This document shows, in pieces, positions 1 to 8,616 of a stretch of 51,690 nt of DNA. Origin of the DNA: an uncultured Saprospirales bacterium (lineage in GTDB: Bacteria > Bacteroidota > Bacteroidia > Chitinophagales > Saprospiraceae); contig CALAZP010000223.1 in assembly GCA_937926355.1 (NCBI GenBank), positions 1 to 51,690 of the forward strand. The letters are read 5' to 3'. Under the pieces are notes generated by a model. That model saw only the letters and a list, made by a program, of their open reading frames with translations, was not told the DNA's origin and did no database searches. The number at the start of each line of letters is the position of its first letter. Position 1 is the first letter of the stretch. Made by a program: the position numbers and the translations under genes.

Positions 1-354
1 AGAAAAGAGGCTGAAGAAAAATTGCTTGAAAAAATAAAGTCTGCCGACACCGTTCTTTTCTTACTTAAAAACCTTTCAAGAAATAAACTCGGAGGTTTTG
101 AATGGAAAATGAATCTTCCGATTATTTCCCGTGATTATATGAAATTGATTGATAAAATTCATGCGCAACTTCCGCATACTGGTCCCGTCCTGTTTTTGAA
201 AGGCCATCTTTCTAATTATATTCAAGCAGAAGATATTTCTGGTATCAAAGCCCTATTTCCAGATACCCAAATTGAAACTATCCAAAATGCTGGTCATTGG
301 CTACATGCTGAAAACCCTTCAGAACTTCTGCATCATATCTTGCATTTTCTATAA
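1..354 (+). CDS. Alpha/beta hydrolase, C-terminal part (YbfF-like)
   Basis: This is the 3' end of a gene that begins before the window; the frame is open from base 1. The visible part resembles the C-terminal half of YbfF-type alpha/beta-fold esterases. It contains a helical cap segment with WKMNLP, then the strand PVLFLKG, which leads to the expected acidic residue region, and finally AGHWLHAENP, which carries the catalytic His, close to the end. The Ser nucleophile elbow lies outside the window. The substrate cannot be inferred. The S41 protease gene follows on the same strand after about 40 bases, so the two may be co-transcribed. Confidence 0.8.
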   Translation, partial: RKEAEEKLLEKIKSADTVLFLLKNLSRNKLGGFEWKMNLPIISRDYMKLIDKIHAQLPHTGPVLFLKGHLSNYIQAEDISGIKALFPDTQIETIQNAGHWLHAENPSELLHHILHFL

Positions 355-393
355 TTTAGTGTTCTTTTGATTCTTCAAATCAGCTCTTGTAAA

Positions 394-2031
394 ATGAAAA
401 AATATATCAAATCGTTAATTCTAATCCCTCTCCTATTTCTCGGTTGGAGTGCGGCTCCCCCCTTCCAATCCAGTAAGTACTTCGAATTGATGAAAAACAT
501 TGAGATTTTTACCAATTTATACAAGGAGTTAAACACGTATTACGTAGACGAACTAGATCCAAGCAAAATGATGCGAATAGGATTAGATGCCATGGTTAGT
601 GCATTGGATCCATACACTAATTATATTTCGGAAACGGATATTGAGAGTTATAGATTAGCGAATGAGGGCAAAGCCAACGGTATTGGAGCAAATAATAGAA
701 AAATTGGTGAGTACATTACTCTGGTAGAAATATATAAAGACCTCTCTGCGGATAAAGCAGGCCTAAAAGTAGGCGACATCATTTTAGCTATTGATGGGCA
801 AGACGTAAATGGTAAAAGCAAAGATGAGGTAGATAATATTCTTAGAGGTTATCCTGGCACTAATGTCCTTTTAAAGATTCAAAGACCTGGAAGTATTAAG
901 CCTATAGAAGTGACCGTTAGTCGCACCGAAATAGAAACGCCTAATGTGCCTTTTTCTGGTATCTTAAAAAATGATGTCGGGTATATCAACTTAACGACTT
1001 TTACCCAAAGGGCAGGGGCGAATGTAGGCGATGCCTTAAAAAACTTACAAGCTGAACATCCTGAACTCAAGGGAGTGATATTGGATCTAAGAGATAATGG
1101 TGGTGGATTGCTTAATGAGGCTATTAATGTCTGTAATATCTTTATTCCGAACAATCAATTGGTTGTTACAACCAAAGGAAAAGTGAAAGAATGGGACAGG
1201 ACTTTTAATACTCGAAATGAACCCATTGATCCTTCTATTCCTTTAGCGGTAATTGTAAACAAATACTCCGCTTCCGCCTCTGAAATAGTAAGTGGTGTAA
1301 TACAAGATTACGATAGGGGTGTTATAATTGGCCAATCTTCATATGGTAAAGGTTTGGTTCAAAACACCCGAGATATAGGCTATAATGCAAAAGTCAAATT
1401 AACCACTGCCAAATATTATGTGCCTAGTGGGAGGTGTATCCAAAGCGTCGCTTACGAAAATGGTGAACCAGTAAAATTGCCAGATAGTCTAAGAGCTTCA
1501 TTCAATACCACTAACGGTAGAATAGTTTTAGATGGTGGAGGGGTAGATCCCGATATAGAAATAACCCATCCAAATGATTTGCCTTTAGTCAAACATCTTA
1601 TAGATAGCCATTTAATTTTCGAGTATGTGAATAACTTTACATCTAAAAACCCATCAATACCCCATGTGAACGATTTTTATTTCGACGATTACGGTGACTT
1701 TATTGATTTTCTAGAAAAAAAGAACTTTCAATATCAATCTGCTGCTAAAAAATTACTTGCAGAACTCTCCGTTGCCACTACTGAGGAGGGGATTCAAAGT
1801 ACTACTGAATTGCAATCTCTAGAAAGTAAACTACTCAAACAACAACAAGAGGAATTGCAAAAGCTACAATCCTATATTGTTCCCATTATTGAAAAAGAAA
1901 TCGCATCTAGATATTATTACCAAGACGGTAGGATAAAAATGGGACTCAAAAACGACGAGGAAATCTCTAAAGCCGTAGAAATTCTTTCAAACCCTGCTTT
2001 GTATCAGCGTTTTTTAAGCCCCCGCCATTAA
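394..2031 (+). CDS. S41 family C-terminal processing peptidase
   Basis: A 545-residue periplasmic serine protease of the CtpA/Prc family, which cleaves C-terminal tails of envelope proteins. I chose the ATG at 394 because it gives a clean signal peptide (MKKYIKSL, then a hydrophobic run to about residue 20); an in-frame TTG at 367 would only add residues ahead of it. A PDZ domain spans about residues 90-175, including AGLKVGDIILAIDG. The catalytic Ser is S294 in SASASE and the general-base Lys is K319 in SYGKG. Their 25-residue spacing is the same as in E. coli Prc. A helical C-terminal extension follows (about 400-545). Its TAA stop overlaps the stop of convergent cysS. Confidence 0.95.
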   Translation: MKKYIKSLILIPLLFLGWSAAPPFQSSKYFELMKNIEIFTNLYKELNTYYVDELDPSKMMRIGLDAMVSALDPYTNYISETDIESYRLANEGKANGIGANNRKIGEYITLVEIYKDLSADKAGLKVGDIILAIDGQDVNGKSKDEVDNILRGYPGTNVLLKIQRPGSIKPIEVTVSRTEIETPNVPFSGILKNDVGYINLTTFTQRAGANVGDALKNLQAEHPELKGVILDLRDNGGGLLNEAINVCNIFIPNNQLVVTTKGKVKEWDRTFNTRNEPIDPSIPLAVIVNKYSASASEIVSGVIQDYDRGVIIGQSSYGKGLVQNTRDIGYNAKVKLTTAKYYVPSGRCIQSVAYENGEPVKLPDSLRASFNTTNGRIVLDGGGVDPDIEITHPNDLPLVKHLIDSHLIFEYVNNFTSKNPSIPHVNDFYFDDYGDFIDFLEKKNFQYQSAAKKLLAELSVATTEEGIQSTTELQSLESKLLKQQQEELQKLQSYIVPIIEKEIASRYYYQDGRIKMGLKNDEEISKAVEILSNPALYQRFLSPRH

Positions 2032-3530
2032 ATCCTAGACCAAGTAGTTCCTTCTTTACCGTCCTTTAATTGTAATTTTAAATCAGATAAAGTATCTCTT
2101 ATTTTATCGGAAGTTGCCCAATCTTTTCTTTCTCGAGCATCCTGCCGCATCGAGATGAGCAATTCCATAAGTCCATTTAACATGGCTTCACCTTCTTCAC
2201 TTTCACCGACCGATTCGTCTTGTAATCCCAAAATATCAAATATGAACGCATGAAACGTATCTTTCAGTGATTGAAGCGTACTTGAGGATACGTCTTTCAA
2301 ATCTAAGTGGCCATCCTTGAGACTGTTGATAATGCTCACCAATTCAAAAAGCCTTGCCAATGCTTTAGGGGTGTTAAAATCATCGCTCATCTCATGATTA
2401 ACCATCTGACTTAAACTATTAATTTCTTCGTCCAAACTACTTTTTCCACCTTGGTTACTTCCTTCTAGATTTTTTAATGCCTCTAGCGCTTCCATTAATC
2501 TCCTATATCCCTTTTCAGCTGCGGATAGCGCATCATCCGTCAAATCTAAAGTGCTTCTGTAATGCGTCTGTAACATAAAAAAACGCACAACCATAGGAGA
2601 ATAGCCCTTCGTTACATGTGGACTTTCCCCTGAAAAAAGTTCTACAGGAGTGATAGAATTTCCATCACTTTTAGACATCTTTTTACCATTCATCAATAAC
2701 ATGTTCCCATGAAGCCAGTATCGGGCAGGAGAGCAACTACAAGCACCATAATTCTGAGCAATTTCATTCTCATGATGTGGAAATTTTAAATCATTTCCTC
2801 CTCCATGAATATCAAAAGTTTCTCCTAAATATTTAGTGCTCATAGCAGAACACTCCAAATGCCATCCAGGATAACCTTCAGACCAAGGTGATTGCCATTT
2901 CATCAAATGCGAATGAGCTGCTTTCACCCAGATAGCAAAATCAGAAGGGTGCCTTTTTTCATCTTGGTTTTTCAAATTATCCCTGGTTTCTGCAATCAAT
3001 TCCTCTACCTTCCTTCCTGACAACATTCCGTATTTGCCATTTTCATTTACCAGTTTAAGGGTATCAAAATAAACCGATCCATTCTTTTCGTATCCATATC
3101 CATTTTCGAGAATTCGCTTCACCATTTCTATTTGCTCAATAATATGACCCGTAGCTCGCGGTTCAATACTCGGTGGCAAAACATTGAATTTTCGCATCAT
3201 TTCATGAAAACCATCAGCATATCTTTGTACAACTTCCATAGGTTCTAAGGCTTCAATTCTAGCCTTCTTGGAAATTTTATCTTCTGCTCCCGAATCTGCA
3301 TCTCCCTCCAAATGACCCACATCAGTTATATTTCTGACGTACCGTACTTGATAACCCAAGTGTTTTAAATAGCGGTAGATGATGTCAAAACTTACAAAGG
3401 TTCTACAATTTCCAAGATGAACATCACTATATACGGTTGGTCCACATACGTACATGCCTACAAACCCTTCTCTTACGGGTTTAAAAGTTTCTTTTTTTCT
3501 AGTTAAACTATTGTAAAGTTGCATTTCCAT
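2028..3530 (-). CDS. cysS: Cysteinyl-tRNA synthetase
   Basis: A class I aminoacyl-tRNA synthetase that charges tRNA-Cys in the cytoplasm. It is 500 residues long, usual or slightly long for the family. The HIGH signature is HLGN at residues 38-41 and the KMSKS loop is at 284-288. The zinc ligands that discriminate cysteine are visible as C29, C227 in HLECS, and the HHENE stretch at 252-256. The DALR-type anticodon-binding region fills the C-terminus. It is the last gene of the mutL-rhomboid-EEP run, starting 3 bases after the upstream gene, and its stop codon overlaps that of the convergent S41 protease gene by 4 bases. Confidence 0.98.
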   Translation of the reverse strand: MEMQLYNSLTRKKETFKPVREGFVGMYVCGPTVYSDVHLGNCRTFVSFDIIYRYLKHLGYQVRYVRNITDVGHLEGDADSGAEDKISKKARIEALEPMEVVQRYADGFHEMMRKFNVLPPSIEPRATGHIIEQIEMVKRILENGYGYEKNGSVYFDTLKLVNENGKYGMLSGRKVEELIAETRDNLKNQDEKRHPSDFAIWVKAAHSHLMKWQSPWSEGYPGWHLECSAMSTKYLGETFDIHGGGNDLKFPHHENEIAQNYGACSCSPARYWLHGNMLLMNGKKMSKSDGNSITPVELFSGESPHVTKGYSPMVVRFFMLQTHYRSTLDLTDDALSAAEKGYRRLMEALEALKNLEGSNQGGKSSLDEEINSLSQMVNHEMSDDFNTPKALARLFELVSIINSLKDGHLDLKDVSSSTLQSLKDTFHAFIFDILGLQDESVGESEEGEAMLNGLMELLISMRQDARERKDWATSDKIRDTLSDLKLQLKDGKEGTTWSRI

Positions 3531-3533
3531 TAG

Positions 3534-4574
3534 TTATAAGGTCAGTTTTGCAATTATCATTTTATGGTCAGAGAAATCAGAAGGTAAAACTTTGCAAGAT
3601 GCTACGCCCATGTCAGCACTACAAAAAATATAATCTATTCGCAATCCAGGTATTTTACCATTATAACTAAACCCTAAGCCTTTACCTCCTTCAACAAAAG
3701 TGTCTTTCAATTTTTTAGAAATTTGTCGATAAATATATGATTGTGGAATTTCATTAAAATCTCCTACCACAATAGTTCCTTTGGGGTCATTTCCCATCTC
3801 CGCCAGTATTTTTTCAGTTTGCCGTACTCTAGCCTTGGCAGATTTTCCATATTGCCCAAGCATCCCAAAAACACTTTTCAATCGGTCTTCTTCTTTCATT
3901 TCAGGTTCCGATGCAATTTTTTCTGCTATTACAGAGACTTCATTGGAAGCCAAATGAGTATTGATTACTTTTATTTTTTGCCGACTAGGCATCCTAACCT
4001 CAACCACTTGATAACCATTTACTTTATTGGAAAACAACACCCCCCCTTCGACCACTAAAGGATATCGCGAAAATATAACTAAATCACTATTATCTAAATG
4101 ATTATAATAATCAAATGAAGAGTTGGCTAAAATCTTTTTACTGATCTCAGGAGTGGAACCTAGCTCTCTCGGAAATTCTTGAATACATAATACATCAGCA
4201 TCCACTTCAGAAATCATTTTAACTAAGGCATCTCTAGAAAGTAGTTTATTATCCTGATAATAGTCCTTAAAATAGTGGATATTGTAGGAAGCAATAGACA
4301 AATCAAATACAGATTTTTCTTCTGCATTTGAAAAATTAAAACCAATGATCTTGGTCATAGGCGCATACCCAAGAACCAATGTAAATAAAGGAACTAAAAA
4401 AAATCGGGACCGATCAGTTGCCCAATACAGAATAAAAATCAAGTTGAATAAAAACAGCCAGGGATAAAATAACCCTACAAATAAAATAGGTTGGCTCCAT
4501 TGGGGTGGTACAATAGGAATTAAGTAGGTAATAAAGGTAATTATCACCAAAACCCAATTAATACCCTTTAGCAA
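3534..4574 (-). CDS. Membrane-anchored endonuclease/exonuclease/phosphatase family protein
   Basis: A 346-residue protein with about three N-terminal membrane segments (roughly residues 5-85) followed by an EEP-fold domain (DNase I/sphingomyelinase/inositol phosphatase superfamily). The metal and catalytic motifs are all present: SYNIHYF, CIQEFP, NTHLAS, VGDFNE, RIDYIF and SDHKM, so the domain is probably active. Its substrate (nucleic acid, phospholipid or sugar phosphate) cannot be told from sequence. The start is a TTG codon; no in-frame ATG lies upstream. A G7 tract occurs inside the gene (plus-strand C7 at 4040-4046). EEP-fold genes next to rhomboid genes downstream of mutL are a recurrent Bacteroidota arrangement, from general knowledge. 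Confidence 0.88.
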   Translation of the reverse strand: MLKGINWVLVIITFITYLIPIVPPQWSQPILFVGLFYPWLFLFNLIFILYWATDRSRFFLVPLFTLVLGYAPMTKIIGFNFSNAEEKSVFDLSIASYNIHYFKDYYQDNKLLSRDALVKMISEVDADVLCIQEFPRELGSTPEISKKILANSSFDYYNHLDNSDLVIFSRYPLVVEGGVLFSNKVNGYQVVEVRMPSRQKIKVINTHLASNEVSVIAEKIASEPEMKEEDRLKSVFGMLGQYGKSAKARVRQTEKILAEMGNDPKGTIVVGDFNEIPQSYIYRQISKKLKDTFVEGGKGLGFSYNGKIPGLRIDYIFCSADMGVASCKVLPSDFSDHKMIIAKLTL

Positions 4575-4593
4575 GTTTTGTTCGCATACAACA

Positions 4594-4608
4594 GAAGACT
4601 TAGTCTTC
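4594..4608. repeat. 15-base palindrome around the rhomboid stop codon
   Basis: A perfect inverted repeat, with 7-base arms GAAGACT and AGTCTTC around a single base. In the mRNA of the upstream rhomboid gene this folds as a 6-bp stem whose 3-base loop is the TAA stop codon. No T-run follows, so it is not a classic intrinsic terminator. It could slow ribosomes, mark an mRNA processing site, or be chance. Confidence 0.35.
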
Positions 4609-5520
4609 CTTGCTCGCTTCGAATAAAAACGCTTTTTCTTCTTTCGAGAGACTGCTATAGCCTGATTTTTTAATTTTATCTAAAATGGCATCCACTTTTT
4701 CTTGTCTATCGAGATTTTCTGCCAATCGCGATGCTGATTTATTAGCTCTATTTGATGCCCTATTTTTATTGGTAAAAACTACTTGGGGTCGCTTTGCTTT
4801 TCGTTCAAATAGACCAGCAAGTTGGGTCAATATTCTATTGATTGGTTGACTCCAATCTATTCCTGCTTTGAGTTGGGAGACCATCAACCAACCCATCAAT
4901 GCACCTCCTAAATGAGCGAAATGCCCCCCTGTATTCATATCGTTGCCAATCCCTACTAAGTCCAAAAAAACAAGCGCAAAAACTATATATTTCAATTTAA
5001 CGTCACCCAAAAATAATAGCCTCATAATATAATCAGGCGCTATAACACCAGCTGCTACAACAATAGCCATTACCCCTCCAGAAGCACCCAAAGCAAAACG
5101 TTCCATCCCTCCAGTATAGGGCAGTAAATTAGCTGAAAGGTAAAAAAACAATACCCCAGCAAGACCTCCCATAAAATAAATTGGAAATACTCTCCTGTTA
5201 CCTAAAAAGTCTCCCACTATACGGCCAAACCAATATAGAAATATCATATTCCAAAGAATATGCCACACCCCCTCGTGCAAAAACATACTGGTTACCAAAG
5301 TCCATGGATGAGTTAGAACAAACTTCCAATCAGATGACATGCTAAAGAAATGCAAAAACTGTTGGAAAGCACCAGAAGGAGTGGCTCCATTTCCTATATA
5401 TAATATAATCTTGACCACATGAACCAACAGAAACACTACCAAGTTGATCAATATCAACCTAGTTACCATGTTTCCATATTGAAACTCCCGTTTAGCGTCT
5501 TCCCAAATTGATTTTAACAT
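4600..5520 (-). CDS. Rhomboid family intramembrane serine protease
   Basis: A 306-residue polytopic membrane protease. Rhomboids cut substrates within the membrane using a Ser-His dyad. Here the Ser is S147 in GASGG and the His is H203 in HFAHLGG. The upstream HEGVWHILWNM segment (residues 82-92) supplies the conserved His/Asn oxyanion region. About six hydrophobic segments end near residue 215, followed by a soluble, basic C-terminal tail of about 90 residues. It sits directly after another rhomboid gene (17-base gap) in the mutL run. The substrate is unknown. A small stem-loop overlaps its stop codon. Confidence 0.95.
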   Translation of the reverse strand: MLKSIWEDAKREFQYGNMVTRLILINLVVFLLVHVVKIILYIGNGATPSGAFQQFLHFFSMSSDWKFVLTHPWTLVTSMFLHEGVWHILWNMIFLYWFGRIVGDFLGNRRVFPIYFMGGLAGVLFFYLSANLLPYTGGMERFALGASGGVMAIVVAAGVIAPDYIMRLLFLGDVKLKYIVFALVFLDLVGIGNDMNTGGHFAHLGGALMGWLMVSQLKAGIDWSQPINRILTQLAGLFERKAKRPQVVFTNKNRASNRANKSASRLAENLDRQEKVDAILDKIKKSGYSSLSKEEKAFLFEASKED

Positions 5521-5537
5521 TTCAAAATAAACAAGTT

Positions 5538-6338
5538 TTACTGGCCATAGTTGTCAAACCTAGACCCGAATTTACGCCAATAGAGAATTAATAGGAACCC
5601 TGAAATCGCACCACCTAAATGGGCAAAATGAGCAATATTGTCCCAAGAAAACTGATTGACCCCTAAAAACAATTCCGCTATCATTAAAACTGGAATGAAA
5701 TACTTGGCTTTTATAGGGATAGGGAGAAAAATAAGCATTAACTCTGCATTTGGAAAAGCCATTCCAAAACCCAATAGCAATCCATAAACAGCTCCTGATG
5801 CACCGACCACAGGTATGTCCTTCGTTCGAACAATGTGCTCGTTCATAGCTTCTACGGTGTTTTTTATAGCATCTACATCCCCCAATCTGATATTCCTGCT
5901 CATTGCGTCGAATATTGGTTGGTTGCCTTTAAGTCCTACTAAATTAGTTTCATTGAAAAAAGCCCAAAAGGTATCATAAGATGGTCCTGCCTCAAATGCA
6001 TTTAATAAGTCTTGAAGTTGTGCAATATTATAATAACTGTAAAGCATATGCAACGCAGCAGCTCCAAAAGCAGAAATGAAATAAAAGAATAGAAATTTCT
6101 GAGGTCCCCATAAAGCTTCCAATGCAGATCCAAACATCACCAGAGCAAACATATTGAAAAAGATATGGGCCAATCCCGCATGCATGAAAAAATGTGTAAC
6201 AATCTGATAAGGCTGAAATTTATCAGAACCTGGATAATGAAGCGCCAACATGTCTACATCTCCCAATATTAGACTAGCGACAAACATAAGTATGTTAATC
6301 ACCAATAAATGCTTTACTACATCTGTAATCCTAAACAT
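5538..6338 (-). CDS. Rhomboid family intramembrane serine protease with long internal loop
   Basis: A 266-residue rhomboid, the first of a tandem pair. The nucleophile is S181 in GASGA, the base is H240 in HFAHLGG, and H53, H58 and N62 in HAGLAHIFFNM form the oxyanion motif. The region between the transmembrane segment ending near residue 105 and the Ser-bearing helix is unusually long, with about 70 mostly polar residues. This loop is absent from its neighbour. The gene starts 20 bases after mutL on the same strand, so translation from a common mRNA is likely. Paired rhomboids are common in this phylum; I infer different substrates rather than redundancy. Confidence 0.94.
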   Translation of the reverse strand: MFRITDVVKHLLVINILMFVASLILGDVDMLALHYPGSDKFQPYQIVTHFFMHAGLAHIFFNMFALVMFGSALEALWGPQKFLFFYFISAFGAAALHMLYSYYNIAQLQDLLNAFEAGPSYDTFWAFFNETNLVGLKGNQPIFDAMSRNIRLGDVDAIKNTVEAMNEHIVRTKDIPVVGASGAVYGLLLGFGMAFPNAELMLIFLPIPIKAKYFIPVLMIAELFLGVNQFSWDNIAHFAHLGGAISGFLLILYWRKFGSRFDNYGQ

Positions 6339-6358
6339 ATTTTACAAATATATAATTA

Positions 6359-8176
6359 CTAACCAAATCGCCTGTTTAATTCATCCAAATCGAATTGTAA
6401 AAAACATTTTCGTCCAGATGGACTTTGGTAAGGCATTTGACATGCAAATAACCGATCTATTAAAATAGTCATAGCTTCTTCATCCAAAGGCTTTTCTTTT
6501 TTTCTCGAGCCACTCTTGGCCATTGCCCTTGCAATATTCTCTTTGAGGTCTAACTTTAAATCCAAATTGTTCCTAACCTGATCTAACAACTGCTCCATAA
6601 CTTCAATTTCATTCCTTCCTGCCAATTCCCCTGGCATTCCCTTAATAATAAAAGTATTGGGAGCTACTTCTGCCGTGTCTAATCCTAAATTTGACAGTTG
6701 AGGCAAAATGCTTCTAAATAATTCTGCATCTGCTGGAGATACCCGCATAGAAGTAGGAAATAAGCTCTGTTGACTTCCCACATGGCCGCTTTTCATTTGG
6801 GCCAAATAATGCTCGTATAATATTCTTTCCTGAGCAGCTTGTTGATCTATAAGAATAAACCCCGATTTGATGGGAGATGCGATATACTTATTGTGAATCA
6901 AATAAGGCTTTTTATTTGCAAAATCCTCTGAAAAAACAATCGGTTCTTCCTTAGTTAGGTCGTTTATTTTACTAGACACCATTAAAGCCTCTTCGCCCTT
7001 CGATATACCTTCATATATTTCCTTCCATTTGGAACGATCTGACTTAGCTACAAAACCGGGATTCAATCTATTTGGCGAAATATTTGAAGTGCTTGGTGGT
7101 CTGACTGCTCCAAATGATATGCCATTGGTCTCAAATTGGCCAACAACTTCTCGTTCTTGTGAAAAATCTAAAGATGGCATTATGCTGTGCTGGCCTAAAG
7201 CGTGTTTGACTGCTACCAATACATAATTATAAACCAATCTATCGTCATCAAATTTAATCTCCTGTTTGGTAGGATGCACATTGATATCAATCATTTTGGG
7301 GTTGATATCTATAAAAAGACAATAAAAGGGGTGAGTATCTGGCGCCAGCAAGTTCTCAAAGGAGGTGATTACCGCATGGTGGAGATAGGGAGACTTAATA
7401 AACCTTCCATTGACTATAAAAAATTGATCTCCTCTTTTCTTTTTCGAATATTCAGGCCTGCCTGCATACCCCTTAATAGTCATCACCTCGGTATCTTCCT
7501 TAACAGGTATCAGGTTCTTGTTGATTGAATTCCCAAAAAGTCCTACCAATCGATGACTTAATTTCCCGGGCATCAACCTGTATAGCTCCATTTCATTGTG
7601 GGTCAAAGAAAATCCCACCTCAGGATGGGCTAAAGCAACCCGAATAAATTCGTCCGTGATATGCCGCATCTCCACGACATTCGATTTTAAAAAATTCCTT
7701 CTTGCTGGTATTGAAAAAAATAAATTTTTAACCGTAATTACAGTTCCTGCTTCTGGAAGTTGACCAACCTCTAGCGATTTTACAGCTGAACTTTCGACGA
7801 CCAATCGTGTACCTATGGTATCTATTGACTGTTGGGTTTTCATCTCCACCTTAGCTACAGCTGCTATAGATGCTAATGCCTCTCCTCTAAACCCCATGGT
7901 TTTTATATTAAACAAATCTGAGGCCTCTTTAATTTTAGACGTCGCATGCCTTTCAAAAGACATTCTTGCATCCGTTTCAGACATCCCACATCCATTATCT
8001 TGAACTTGAACCAGGGCCTTACCCCCTTCTTTGACCAATACCTTTATACTTGTAGCCTTAGCATCAACAGCATTTTCCATTAACTCTTTTACAATAGAAG
8101 CCGGCCTTTGTACCACCTCTCCCGCCGCAATTTGATTGGCAATAGAATCTGGCAAAAGATGAATTACATCTGTCAT
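6359..8176 (-). CDS. mutL: DNA mismatch repair protein MutL
   Basis: A 605-residue homologue of MutL, the GHKL ATPase that links MutS mismatch recognition to strand removal. The N-terminal half has all the ATPase motifs: ELMENAVDA (31-39), DNGCG (60-64), MGFRGEAL (94-101), and INVHPTKQE (298-306). A poorly conserved linker spans about 330-425. The C-terminal dimerisation domain follows. Its nuclease signature DQHA(x)2E(x)4E reads DQQAAQERILYE (444-455), and the distal CPHGRP-type motif reads SPSGRK (585-590), so metal ligands appear changed. The gene lies 3 bases after the small membrane-protein gene and heads the rhomboid pair. Confidence 0.97.
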   Translation of the reverse strand: MTDVIHLLPDSIANQIAAGEVVQRPASIVKELMENAVDAKATSIKVLVKEGGKALVQVQDNGCGMSETDARMSFERHATSKIKEASDLFNIKTMGFRGEALASIAAVAKVEMKTQQSIDTIGTRLVVESSAVKSLEVGQLPEAGTVITVKNLFFSIPARRNFLKSNVVEMRHITDEFIRVALAHPEVGFSLTHNEMELYRLMPGKLSHRLVGLFGNSINKNLIPVKEDTEVMTIKGYAGRPEYSKKKRGDQFFIVNGRFIKSPYLHHAVITSFENLLAPDTHPFYCLFIDINPKMIDINVHPTKQEIKFDDDRLVYNYVLVAVKHALGQHSIMPSLDFSQEREVVGQFETNGISFGAVRPPSTSNISPNRLNPGFVAKSDRSKWKEIYEGISKGEEALMVSSKINDLTKEEPIVFSEDFANKKPYLIHNKYIASPIKSGFILIDQQAAQERILYEHYLAQMKSGHVGSQQSLFPTSMRVSPADAELFRSILPQLSNLGLDTAEVAPNTFIIKGMPGELAGRNEIEVMEQLLDQVRNNLDLKLDLKENIARAMAKSGSRKKEKPLDEEAMTILIDRLFACQMPYQSPSGRKCFLQFDLDELNRRFG

Positions 8177-8179
8177 ATT

Positions 8180-8497
8180 TTACTTTTCAAGCATCTTAAC
8201 AATGTCGGGCAAATATACCGTTAACAACAAATAGGTCACATACCCTAAAACCACTATCACTCCAAATAAATATAAATTAGACCGCATAACCTGAGATTTC
8301 CTGGAAGAATTATCCGCTTCATATCTTCTTTTAAATCCCCCGGATATTCTATTTTTTACTCCCTCAATATTCCCCTCCTCGATTTGTTGGATTCTTTTTA
8401 ATCGTTCCGCTAATTCTTCTTTTTTAGGGTCCCAATATCTCGGTTTATAATCGTATTGCTGGTGTTTTGGAATTTTAAAAAATCTTGGAAATGCCAT
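8180..8497 (-). CDS. Small membrane protein conserved beside mutL
   Basis: A 105-residue protein with a basic, charged N-terminal two thirds (PRYWDPKKEEL near residue 20, then KRI- and RRY-rich stretches) and one hydrophobic segment near residues 76-95, so a single-pass membrane protein with its long tail probably cytoplasmic. I recognise it as a short protein often found upstream of mutL in Bacteroidota. It is sometimes labelled 'riboflavin synthase subunit beta', which its sequence does not support. It is the first gene of the minus-strand run, ends 3 bases before mutL, and has a plausible promoter directly upstream. Function unknown. Confidence 0.85.
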   Translation of the reverse strand: MAFPRFFKIPKHQQYDYKPRYWDPKKEELAERLKRIQQIEEGNIEGVKNRISGGFKRRYEADNSSRKSQVMRSNLYLFGVIVVLGYVTYLLLTVYLPDIVKMLEK

Positions 8498-8505
8498 AAT
8501 TAATT

Positions 8506-8537
8506 CAATTTTATACTATAAGATAACAATTTACAAA
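8506..8537 (-). promoter_or_regulatory. Putative Bacteroidota-type promoter for the mutL run
   Basis: On the minus strand TTTG (8537-8534) is followed after 20 bases by TAAAATTG (8513-8506), one mismatch from the TAnnTTTG -7 consensus. The spacing fits the Bacteroidota sigma factor. The start codon at 8497 would then be almost leaderless. Assigned by eye only. Confidence 0.4.
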
Positions 8538-8616
8538 TCACTGATGTTGAAATTTCTCTTCCAGCCAACCATCCATTTTAAACCAGGAGTTGTTAAACAT
8601 AACTATAAGCTGTCCC

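Noticed and set aside
4040..4046. G7 tract in the EEP-family gene as a phase-variation site
   Set aside because: It encodes conserved-looking Glu-Gly-Gly-Val in the middle of the gene, and runs of six to seven C/G occur several times in the window.
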